A stretch of DNA of 64,000 nt from Myxococcales bacterium (GTDB lineage: Bacteria > Myxococcota_A > Polyangia > Polyangiales > Ga0077539). Positions 25,961 through 34,244 of the stretch are shown in pieces. The DNA is taken from contig JAEUKH010000021.1 of assembly GCA_016792845.1 (NCBI GenBank), forward strand, positions 62,001 through 126,000. The letters are read 5' to 3'. Both the position numbers and the translations under genes were made by a program. Positions within the stretch are counted from its first letter, which is position 1, and every line of letters begins with the position of its first letter. The notes under the pieces were generated by a model. The model worked only from the letters and a program-made list of their open reading frames with translations, was not told where the DNA came from and searched no databases.

Positions 25961-26358
25961 GAAACCGCTTCTCCTCGCAAGACCAATGCTTCGCTTTGCG
26001 TGCGCGGTCGTATCACCGCGAACCGACGCGAAACGAGCCGACGCTAGCGTCGCCCGCAACAACGCGTCAAGCCCATTCATCGCCACCCCGCCCGTCGCCC
26101 CGATCGCCCCGCCGGTGCGCCTCGCGGGTGGTCACCAGAGCCCCAGTGAAAAAAGGTTGGGGCGGGGGCCGTGAGAAGTACTTCTCTCGCAGCGAGGGTT
26201 GGCGTAGAGTCGCGCCCGATACGGGTCGGCTGTGCGGTCGAAGGCGTGGTTTTGGCCACGCAATGAGTCGCCAGTGAGGCCGTGGATGATGCATCGAGAC
26301 GCGCCGTGCAAGTAGCGCTGCGCGCGACGAACGACACAACACTGAGGCGAGTAGAGCG
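25961..26358. other. Intergenic region with no gene seen
   Basis: This ~398-base stretch separates a minus-strand lipoprotein from the plus-strand envelope gene block and probably carries both promoters. It holds a perfect 14-base palindrome at 26173-26186 and a possible hairpin at 26244-26261 (GCGTGG and CCACGC arms). No supported reading frame is seen. Confidence 0.5.
26173..26186. promoter_or_regulatory. Perfect 14-base palindrome GAGAAGTACTTCTC
   Basis: GAGAAGTACTTCTC is its own reverse complement and lies 173 bases upstream of the first gene of the TPR block. Size, symmetry and place suggest a binding site for a dimeric regulator, but no protein can be named. Confidence 0.4.
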
Positions 26359-27957
26359 ATGGTGCGGAGCTGGTTGTCGAAGACGTTGTTGGGCGCTGGG
26401 GTGCTGGCGTTGTCACTGGGTTACTCTGCACCGGCGGCAGCGCAGCCCACGCCCGCTACGAATGAGGCTGGCCCCGCCGATGGGCCCCCGTCGGAGGCGC
26501 TCGCGAACGCCCTGCGGCTCTACAACCAAGACCGCTTCCGCGAGGCTGCGGTGCAGTTTCAGCGGGTGGTCGAGGGCGAGACCCAAGACGCGCCGGCGAA
26601 CCAGCAGAAGGCGCAGTTTCACCTCGGCAAGAGCCTGTTTCGCCTGGGCTTCTACCAGTCGGCCCTGGCGGTCTTCGACGAGATCGTCGAGCAGGGGCAG
26701 GCGCACCTGTACTTCCGCCCGACGCTCCAGTGGCTCGCGCAGCTCGCGTCGCAGCTCCCCGAGCCCGCTGACATCGTGCGCCGCGTGGGTCGCTACGACG
26801 TCTCGGCGCTTGAGCAGTTTAACAACGCCGACAACCGCAATCTGTACAATCAGCTCCTCTACTTGATGGGGCGGAGCAAGTACCGAGACGGCAACTACGA
26901 CGAGGCCATCGCGCTCTTCACCCGGGTGCAGCGGAGCTCGCCGTACTACGTGCAGGCCCGCTTCTTCATGGGCATCTCGCACGTCTCGGCGCGCCGCTCG
27001 CAGCCGGCCGTCGAGGCCTTCCGCGAGGTGCATCATGCCCTCGAAGAGGGCGTCGAGGGCGTCGACGACGAAGACCGCATGGCCGACCTCGCGTGGCTTG
27101 AGCTCGCGCGTATCTACTACTCGACCCGCCACTACGACTCGGCCATCGAATCGTGGAATCACGTCGACGTCGACTCCGAGTACTGGCTCGACGCGCTCTT
27201 CGAAGAGAGCTGGGCGTACTTCCTCCAGCAAGACTACCCGCGCGCGATGGGCAACATCCACACGCTGCACTCGCCCTTCTTCCAGAGCGCCTGGTACCCC
27301 GAGTCGATGGTCTTGAAGTCGGTGATCTACTTCTCAAACTGCCGCTACGACGAGGCAGAAGAGGTGGTGGCCCGCTTCAACGAGCAGTACGCCTCGTTGC
27401 GGCCCGAGCTCGAGCGGCTGCTCCAGCAGTACCAAGACGACCCGAGCTTCTTCAACTTCCTCAAGCAGGTGCGCTCGGGTCGCGCGTCGCTGCCGCGTCG
27501 GCTCCAGCCGGTGGTCGAGAGCGCGTTCTCAGACCGTACGCTCTTGCGTAACATCGAGTACGTCAACCAGCTTGAAGGCGAAGAGCGGCTCCACGCGTCG
27601 AGCCCCGCGAGCTTCAAGAACAGCTCGGTGGGCGCGCGCATCCTTCAAGACATTTCGGTGGCCAAGAGCTTCGCCATCGAGAGCGCCGGCACCCTCGCCC
27701 GCGGCCGCTACACCCGCGCCGTCGAAGAGCTGAGCGACCTCGAAAACCAGGCGACGGCCATCTTGATCGAGATCCTCAACGCCCGCCGCGGTCAGCTCTC
27801 GCAAGAGATGCAAGAGCAGCAGGTGACGTTGCAAGAGTCGCGGGCCATGCGCGTCCAGGTCGACGAAGAGCACTATCTGTGGCCCTTCAACGGCGAGTAC
27901 TGGCGCGATGAGCTCGGTTATTACCGTCAGCAGATTACTTCACGGTGCGGCCGCTGA
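26359..27957 (+). CDS. Secreted TPR protein, first gene of Glt-like block
   Basis: The 532-residue protein has a signal peptide ending near AAA-QPTP (residues ~28) and TPR-like helices through the middle: LRLYNQDRFREAAVQFQRVV, GKSLFRLGFYQSALAVFDEI and RSKYRDGNYDEAIALFTRVQ. A helical, Glu/Arg-rich C terminus (LENQATAILIEILNARRGQL) follows. It is probably periplasmic. It precedes, in the same direction, a large TPR protein and the FHA/TonB gene, the arrangement of Glt (gliding) and Nfs (spore coat) loci in M. xanthus, in which periplasmic TPR proteins form part of the trans-envelope complex. A GltC-type role is possible but is inferred from context only. Confidence 0.68.
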   Translation: MVRSWLSKTLLGAGVLALSLGYSAPAAAQPTPATNEAGPADGPPSEALANALRLYNQDRFREAAVQFQRVVEGETQDAPANQQKAQFHLGKSLFRLGFYQSALAVFDEIVEQGQAHLYFRPTLQWLAQLASQLPEPADIVRRVGRYDVSALEQFNNADNRNLYNQLLYLMGRSKYRDGNYDEAIALFTRVQRSSPYYVQARFFMGISHVSARRSQPAVEAFREVHHALEEGVEGVDDEDRMADLAWLELARIYYSTRHYDSAIESWNHVDVDSEYWLDALFEESWAYFLQQDYPRAMGNIHTLHSPFFQSAWYPESMVLKSVIYFSNCRYDEAEEVVARFNEQYASLRPELERLLQQYQDDPSFFNFLKQVRSGRASLPRRLQPVVESAFSDRTLLRNIEYVNQLEGEERLHASSPASFKNSSVGARILQDISVAKSFAIESAGTLARGRYTRAVEELSDLENQATAILIEILNARRGQLSQEMQEQQVTLQESRAMRVQVDEEHYLWPFNGEYWRDELGYYRQQITSRCGR

Positions 27958-28191
27958 TCGGGCCGCGTTGATTACTTCTTAGAGCCCGTTTCACGACCCT
28001 CCTTCATTGAAGACGATGCTGCACGAGATGGCTGCGGAGCCCACGTCGAGTTCGTGTCTCGCGCCCGTCACGGGTGTGCGGCGTCTTCTTGTTAGGTCTG
28101 AGGCGGGCTTGTTGGGTCAACGGTCGAGAGCGCATCAACACCATACCGACCGCGGGCGTGGAGCCCCGGTGAGCCAATACGGAGACCAGCA

Positions 28192-31100
28192 ATGATTCGG
28201 GTAAAGCACCCCAGGATCGCGGCATTTGTCGCGCTGGCGTGCCTCATGGTCGGTCAAGCTGCCGATGCTCAGCCAAGGCGCGGGCAGGGTGGCAACCGAT
28301 CTGAGGCCGCGGCGCCTGCTGCGACGACGGAGATCCCCACGGTACCGACGGTGGCGGCCGACGTCTGCATCGCCCCCGAGGCCCGAGCGCGCGCGCTTGA
28401 GTGCCCGGCGGGCTCGCAGCGGTACGGCGCCTCGCGGGGCACCTCGCCGCCGACCTCGGCGCGTGCGGTGAACGAGAACCAGGCGCGGCCGCAGCGTGAA
28501 GCGCAGCGCCCGTCGGGCACCCTCGACCGTAGCACCTTGCTTCGCAACCGCGACCGCCAGGCGCGCAGCCGCGACATCTTGATCGCCGAGGCTCGGCTCA
28601 CCGGCACCCTCGTCAACCGCATGCGGCCCGACGACCCCAACCGGCCCAACACGTTGATGCGCCTCGCCGAAGACTATCAAGAGCTTTCGAGCATTGATAA
28701 CGGCCAGGCCGAAGACCTCGAAGACGACATCTTTCAGGCTCGTCAGGCGCACAACGACGCGCAGGTGCAGACCCTCCAGCGTCAGCAGACCGAGCATCGT
28801 ACCCACTCGCGAGAGTGGCGCGATCAGCTGATCGCGACCTTCCAGAATCTCGTCCGCACGGCGCCGAACTACCAGAACATGGATCGCGCCCTGTTCTATC
28901 TCGGCTTCGCGCTCCAAGAGGCGAACCGCAACGACGAGGCGCTCACGGTCTACCGCACGCTGGTGCAGCGCTTCCCGAACTCGCCTTTCGTGCCGAACGC
29001 GTATCTGAGCTTCGGCGAGTTCTACTTCGAGCAGGGCGACATGGCCGCCGCGCGCCAGTTTTATGAGCGCGTCCTGGCGGTGCAAGACGAGGGCAACCAA
29101 GTCTACGGCTACGCCCTCTACAAGATGGCCTGGGTGCTCTACAACCTTCAGGAGTTTGAGGGCGCGCTCAACAAGTTCTACGAGGTGATCGAGTACGGCA
29201 ACTCGCACCCGCAGGCGACCAGCGTGACGGCGCTCTTGCGCAACGCCCGCATGGAGCTCGTGACGGTCTACGGCGCGGTGTACGGCACGGCCCAACACCC
29301 GCTCAACACCACCAGCGCGATGGCGGCGTTCCGGCGCTACGCCTCTGACGAAGACAACTCGTTCCAGATGTTCGAGCGTCTCGGCGAGCTCTATCAAGAC
29401 AGCGGTCAGTGGCCGAACGCCATCGCCAGCTATCACGCGATGATGGAGGCGCGGGCCAACTCAGATCGCTTCTGCTTCTGGCAGGCCCAGGTCGCGCGCG
29501 GCGTGATCGCCTCGCGGCCGAAGCCCGATCAGATGGTCGAGGTCAACCGCCTCATCGACGTGTTCAATACGTTCAAGCGGTCGCAGCGCCCTGAGACGGT
29601 GCGCATGGAGTGCCGTAACCAGGCCGCCCGCGTGACCTACGACGTGGCCTCGCACTGGCACCTTGAGGCCATCGGCCGCAGCGCCGAAGGCCAGGCTCAG
29701 ACCCGCGGCACGCGCAACGCCGACACGATGCGCATGGTGGCCGAGCTCTACCAGAAGATCGTCGAGGAGTTTCCCGACTTCGATCAGGTCGAGTTTCCCG
29801 AGTATGATCGCCGCGACTGGCCGACGCTGTACCGTATTCAGTACTACCGCGCCGACATCCTCCGCGATCAGGGCAACTTCGAAGCGTGCGGCCCGGCCTA
29901 CGACCGCGTCGTCGAGATGAACCCCGAGGGCGAGTACACCGAAGACGCCGCCTACAAGGCCGTGCTTTGTTACAACGACTGGTTCGGCTCGCGTAACACG
30001 CAGGCGACCCAGCGTAACCAAGGCGCACGGCGCGAGGCCGCGCGGCAGGGTAACAGCCGCAACCAGAGCCCCGAGCAGGCCCGCGCTGCCGAGCGCGCGC
30101 GTCTGGTGCCGCGTGACTTCAACGCGATGGAGAACGGCATGGTGCGCGCCTTCACCCGCTACGTCTGCTTCGTGCAGCCGTCGCAGGGGCAGCGCGACCC
30201 TGACGGCAACGACGTTCGCACCATCCTCCTGACGATTCGGTATCGCCGCGCGTACGCGTACTACACGGCGAACAAGTTCGAAGAGGCTGCCACGCTCTTC
30301 CGTGAGGTCGCTGAGAGCGATCAGGCGGTGCCCGACCCCGAGAACCTCCGCGAGATCTCGGCCGACCTCCTCCTCGACTCACTCAACGTCATGGGCGACA
30401 TGTGGAATCCGCAGCGCCCCGCTTGCTACGACCAGATGGCCGAGTCGCTCCCGCGCCTCATGACGGCCTTCTGCGGCGCCGGCGCCCGCGCGCAGCGTGA
30501 AGACTTCTGTCACCGCGTCGAAGACCTCCAGTGCCAAGTGCTTCGCAAGAAGGCCGAGTCGCTGGCGGGCACCCGCCGCTTCGCCGAAGCCGCTCGTGAG
30601 ACCATCTCGATCGTTCGCAACCACCGCGAGTGCGGCCGCCTCGACGAGATGCTCTACAACGCAGCGATCTACTACGACGCGGCGCTGCTCTTGGGGCGCG
30701 CGATGCTGGTGCGCGAGCGCCTCGTGCAGGCGTACCTCCAGCGCAACAGCCCCTGGGCCGTGCGCGCGCTCTACCGCCTCGCGGGCAACTACCACGCGAT
30801 CCAGGTGTTCGGCCGCGCGGCCGACATGTACGAGCAGTACGCCGACTACGTGGCGACCCACCGCGCAGAGGTCGAGGCCGCAGCGCGTACGGCTGAAGAG
30901 CAGGCGCGCCGCACGGGCTCGGCGGTGGCGCGTGACAACCCGCTCGATCAGGCCGCAGACGCGCTCCGTCAGGCGACCATCTTCCGCATCGGTCTTGGGC
31001 AAGAAGATCGCGCCCTCGCCAACGCGCAGAAGTTCGCGCGGTACTTCGGCAACGACCCGCAGCGGCGCCGTGTGGCCGCGGGCGTGGTGTACTCGATCGG

Positions 31101-32103
31101 TCAGATCTACCGTGACCGCGTGGCGCGCCTCCGCGCGCAGAACAGCACCCACAGCGAAGAACGCCACGAGCGCGATCAGCAGATCCGCCAGGCGTGGAAC
31201 GACCTGATCCGCCACTACGCGGACTTTATGCGGCGCTACGCTGAGCAGGGCACCACCGATCAGAAGATCCAAGGCGCCGTGGCCCTCGCCCGCGGGTATT
31301 GGAACATTCAAGACTACCGCCAGGCGACGACCTACTTCCAGCAAGCGGTGACGCTCTGGGGGACGGCCGCGCAGGGCGAGCAGCCCCAGGGTGAGCGTCA
31401 GATCCGCGAGCAGCTCGGTGACCAAGCCGAAGGGGCCGTCGAGGCCTCGAAAGACGCCGTCGCCGAGGCGCGGTTCTACCTCGCCGAGGTGGCCTACCAG
31501 CGCTTCATGGCCGCGCGCTTGCCCGCCTTCAGCGGCACCAACCGCCGGGCCTTTGACACCTGGACGCAGCAGCGCCTGACCCCGTACATCGTCTCGCGTC
31601 GCCGCCTCATGGAGGAGGCCACCGCGAAGTACACCGAGGTGATGGCGATGCGCGTGCCCAACTGGGAGATCGCAGGCGCCTCGCGTATCTCTGACATGAA
31701 CAACCAGTTCGCGATCACCATCCGTAACGCGCCGATTCCGCCTGACGTTCAGCGGAACGCAGACCTCCTCGACGCGTACCGACTGTTGCTCGACGAGACC
31801 ACCCAGCCGTTCATCAACACCGCGGTGACGGGCTTCACGGCCTGCATCGTGCGTGCGACGCAGGTGCACTGGTTCAACGAGTGGTCGCAGCTCTGCGAGC
31901 GCTCGCTGAACACCATCGACCGGCAGCGCTTCCCGCTCGCCGACGAGATTCGTATCGAGCCGACGCTGGTGTTCTCGCGCCCGTCGAACGCGCGTCCGTT
32001 CTACTCGCTTGCGGGCTCGGGCGAAGAAGAAGAAGGCCAGAGCAGCCCTGACACTTCTGACTCTGCGACCCCGGCTGCTTCAAGCGCCCCGGCGCAACGC
32101 TGA
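28192..32103 (+). CDS. Large secreted TPR protein, GltD/AgmU-like
   Basis: The 1303-residue protein has a signal peptide (ALACLMVGQAADA) and a Pro/Ala/Arg-rich linker. Repeated TPR helices follow (MDRALFYLGFALQEANRNDE, FGEFYFEQGDMAAARQFYERV). The C terminus is Ser/Pro-rich. Size, export signal and position before a TPR lipoprotein and an FHA-TonB protein match GltD/AgmU (M. xanthus MXAN_4870 type), a periplasmic gliding-complex component. This match is by architecture and order; sequence identity was not measured. The start ATG at 28192 opens the signal peptide. Confidence 0.72.
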   Translation: MIRVKHPRIAAFVALACLMVGQAADAQPRRGQGGNRSEAAAPAATTEIPTVPTVAADVCIAPEARARALECPAGSQRYGASRGTSPPTSARAVNENQARPQREAQRPSGTLDRSTLLRNRDRQARSRDILIAEARLTGTLVNRMRPDDPNRPNTLMRLAEDYQELSSIDNGQAEDLEDDIFQARQAHNDAQVQTLQRQQTEHRTHSREWRDQLIATFQNLVRTAPNYQNMDRALFYLGFALQEANRNDEALTVYRTLVQRFPNSPFVPNAYLSFGEFYFEQGDMAAARQFYERVLAVQDEGNQVYGYALYKMAWVLYNLQEFEGALNKFYEVIEYGNSHPQATSVTALLRNARMELVTVYGAVYGTAQHPLNTTSAMAAFRRYASDEDNSFQMFERLGELYQDSGQWPNAIASYHAMMEARANSDRFCFWQAQVARGVIASRPKPDQMVEVNRLIDVFNTFKRSQRPETVRMECRNQAARVTYDVASHWHLEAIGRSAEGQAQTRGTRNADTMRMVAELYQKIVEEFPDFDQVEFPEYDRRDWPTLYRIQYYRADILRDQGNFEACGPAYDRVVEMNPEGEYTEDAAYKAVLCYNDWFGSRNTQATQRNQGARREAARQGNSRNQSPEQARAAERARLVPRDFNAMENGMVRAFTRYVCFVQPSQGQRDPDGNDVRTILLTIRYRRAYAYYTANKFEEAATLFREVAESDQAVPDPENLREISADLLLDSLNVMGDMWNPQRPACYDQMAESLPRLMTAFCGAGARAQREDFCHRVEDLQCQVLRKKAESLAGTRRFAEAARETISIVRNHRECGRLDEMLYNAAIYYDAALLLGRAMLVRERLVQAYLQRNSPWAVRALYRLAGNYHAIQVFGRAADMYEQYADYVATHRAEVEAAARTAEEQARRTGSAVARDNPLDQAADALRQATIFRIGLGQEDRALANAQKFARYFGNDPQRRRVAAGVVYSIGQIYRDRVARLRAQNSTHSEERHERDQQIRQAWNDLIRHYADFMRRYAEQGTTDQKIQGAVALARGYWNIQDYRQATTYFQQAVTLWGTAAQGEQPQGERQIREQLGDQAEGAVEASKDAVAEARFYLAEVAYQRFMAARLPAFSGTNRRAFDTWTQQRLTPYIVSRRRLMEEATAKYTEVMAMRVPNWEIAGASRISDMNNQFAITIRNAPIPPDVQRNADLLDAYRLLLDETTQPFINTAVTGFTACIVRATQVHWFNEWSQLCERSLNTIDRQRFPLADEIRIEPTLVFSRPSNARPFYSLAGSGEEEEGQSSPDTSDSATPAASSAPAQR

Positions 32104-32121
32104 ACTGAGGCCATGACTCCG

Positions 32122-33540
32122 ATGAACAACCGTTGGATTCTCTCTTCGCTCTTCGCCGCTGCGCTCGCAGCGTGTTCGAGCACGCCTCGCGGCAGCACCA
32201 CCACGCCGGCCACCACGCCCGCGGGGACGCCCGTCACCACCAGCACCGGCACGGCGGTGAACGAGCGCGCCAACAACGTCTTCGGTGACGCCGCCACGGC
32301 GATGCGCACCCACGACGAAGCCAACGAAGGCCGCGGCGACTGGACGGCTGACACCTGCACCGCGGTGGCGCGCCAGTTCGAGGCCGCCGCGAACGCACAA
32401 GCAAACGGCAACTTCGCGGAAGCGTGGTTCAACCGCGGGCTCGTGTTCTCGCGGTGCAACCAGGCCGACCAGGCGAGGCAGTCGTTTCAGCGCGCCCTCC
32501 AGGCCGCGAACGGCAACTTCTGCCGCGCCAAGGTGCAGCTCGGTGTGATGGCCTACCAGGCCAATGACATCCCCGCGGCGCGCACGGCCTTCGAAGAGGC
32601 CATCGCGGCCGACCGCAGCCACTGCGTCGAGGGGTACACCAACCTCGCGATGCTCCTGCGCCGTCAGAACCCCACCACCGACGCCGAGTGGCAGAACGTC
32701 GTGCGCAACATCCGCGCGGCGCTCGCCCTCGACGACCGCTACCTCCCGGCCCGTAACGAGCTGGCGCTGTCGTACCTGCAACAAGCGGGTGATGACCCGA
32801 ACTCGCAGCGGGTCTTTCTCGCGGGCCTCGTGTGCACCCAAGCCGTGCAGGTCGGGCAGCAGAGCCGCCAAGAGCTGACGCCCGATGTGCGCGGCTTCTT
32901 GGCCGACCTCTTCAACACCTGGGGCCTCGTTGACATCCGCCGCGGCGAAATCATCAAGGCGCTCGAACACTTTCGGCGAGCCTACACGCTCAACCCGACC
33001 ATGTTCGAAGCGTTGATGAACTACGGCACGATCAACCTGTCATTCCGCGGGTACGCCGACGCGCGTACGGCCTTCGAGGCGGCGCTCGCGCTGCGGGCCG
33101 ACAGCTACGACGCCCACATCGGGCTCGGGGTGGCGCTCCGCGGCCTCGCGCAGACCAACGAAGCCGAGCACGACGCGCTCATCACCCGGGCGAACGAAGA
33201 GTACACCCGGGCGCGCACCCTCGACGAAGCGCGGCCCGACGCGCACTACAACCTCGGGCTCCTGCACATGAGCTACATGGGCGGGCAGATTCCGGCGCTG
33301 CGCCAAGCGCTCGAGCACTTTGCGGCCTTTCGGCAACGGGCCACGGCCCCGCGCTGGGCGCGCAACGTGACCCAAACGCAGCAGAACGAGCGCAACATCC
33401 GTGACACCATCACGGCCCTCGAAGCCGTCGGCCCTCAGGCCACGGGCGGCGCCGCACCGGCGACCCCTCCGGCGGCGGGCGCGACCCCTCCGGCGGCCCC
33501 GGCGACCCCGGCGACCCCGGCAGCCCCGGCTGCACAGTGA
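32122..33540 (+). CDS. TPR lipoprotein, GltE-like
   Basis: The ~472-residue protein has a signal peptide with lipobox LAAC (Cys18 from ATG 32122). A Thr-rich linker and a series of TPR repeats follow (AEAWFNRGLVFSRCNQADQA, DSYDAHIGLGVALRGLAQ). The C-terminal tail is Ala/Pro-rich. It is probably an inner-leaflet outer-membrane or periplasmic lipoprotein. In M. xanthus GltE is a TPR lipoprotein that follows gltD, which fits here. ATG at 32122 has GAGG 11 bases upstream; ATG at 32113 has it only 2 bases away, so the former is used. Confidence 0.72.
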   Translation: MNNRWILSSLFAAALAACSSTPRGSTTTPATTPAGTPVTTSTGTAVNERANNVFGDAATAMRTHDEANEGRGDWTADTCTAVARQFEAAANAQANGNFAEAWFNRGLVFSRCNQADQARQSFQRALQAANGNFCRAKVQLGVMAYQANDIPAARTAFEEAIAADRSHCVEGYTNLAMLLRRQNPTTDAEWQNVVRNIRAALALDDRYLPARNELALSYLQQAGDDPNSQRVFLAGLVCTQAVQVGQQSRQELTPDVRGFLADLFNTWGLVDIRRGEIIKALEHFRRAYTLNPTMFEALMNYGTINLSFRGYADARTAFEAALALRADSYDAHIGLGVALRGLAQTNEAEHDALITRANEEYTRARTLDEARPDAHYNLGLLHMSYMGGQIPALRQALEHFAAFRQRATAPRWARNVTQTQQNERNIRDTITALEAVGPQATGGAAPATPPAAGATPPAAPATPATPAAPAAQ

Positions 33541-33584
33541 CCCGAAACCGTGCTATGGCACCGATGTTCGAAGGAGCAGTGACG

Positions 33585-33851
33585 ATGAAGAAGCTCAGCA
33601 TGGTGATGGTGGCCGCGGCGTTGACGCTCATGACCTCGGCGGCGTTTGCCCAGAACAACCGCGGCGCGCAGACCGATGCCAACGGCGCGCGGACGCAAGA
33701 GTTCAACTTCACCGACGAGCTCGTGCAGGGGCAGCTCGTGCGCCCCGACGGCGAGACCTCGCGTGTGCGTCGCCGCAGCGCAGGGATCTCGCTCATTCGG
33801 ATCCGTGAGCATTTCGTGCCCGAGATGCTCAAGTCGGTCGAGAACCTCTGA
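33585..33851 (+). CDS. Small secreted protein, GltF-like
   Basis: The 88-residue protein has a signal peptide (MKKLSMVMVAAALTLMTSAA, cleaved near FA-QNN). The short mature part contains FTDELVQGQLVRPDGE and RRRSAGISLIRIREHFVPEM. ATG at 33585 is used because GGAG precedes it and the signal starts there. Small secreted proteins of this size lie between gltE and gltG in M. xanthus (GltF), so the position matches. Mature function is unknown. Confidence 0.6.
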   Translation: MKKLSMVMVAAALTLMTSAAFAQNNRGAQTDANGARTQEFNFTDELVQGQLVRPDGETSRVRRRSAGISLIRIREHFVPEMLKSVENL

Positions 33852-34244
33852 GCCTGAAGGGCGCGGGCCGCGGCGCGCGTCGTCAGGTGTCACCCCGCGG
33901 CGCTGGGCCCCCTTCGGCGCCGTCGGGGCGACCTCAAACGCCCACTCCACACCCCTGAATCCCCAAAAAGTCGCTCGGCCATGACGCGGGGCGTTGCAGC
34001 AGCGCGGGTGCGTTGTGCCGGGTGTGTTGCCGCTCAGGGAGCTCCCAAAGAAAAAGTGTTTCTCGGGGGGCGACGCGGCGTTGACCAGTGAAAACACCTT
34101 CCGTTAGATTCGCCGCCGCCGACGGAACCTTCACCGTCCAGTTGTTGTCAGTGTCTCCGGTGCGCCGGGCTCCTTGTTGAGAGCCTGACGGTGACCGGAA
34201 AGGAGCGCAGGCGTGCACAGATTGCCGCCTGCAACGGGGCTTCA
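33852..34244. other. Gap before the FHA gene, with a promoter
   Basis: The 393-base gap has no supported gene. It contains a consensus-like promoter at 34081-34109 and a G/C-rich region just after the previous stop. The gap breaks the otherwise tight gene series, so the FHA gene probably has its own promoter. Confidence 0.6.
34081..34109 (+). promoter_or_regulatory. Sigma70-like promoter upstream of the FHA/AgmX gene
   Basis: TTGACC (34081-34086) and TTAGAT (34104-34109) are separated by 17 bases, close to the consensus pair and spacing. The site is about 135 bases before the ATG at 34245. The -35 matches at five of six positions and the -10 at four of six. Confidence 0.5.

Noticed and set aside
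34191..34244. Upstream GTG extension of the FHA gene
   Set aside because: The 18 extra residues are not part of the FHA fold; ATG at 34245 gives the expected start and has a nearby G-rich site.
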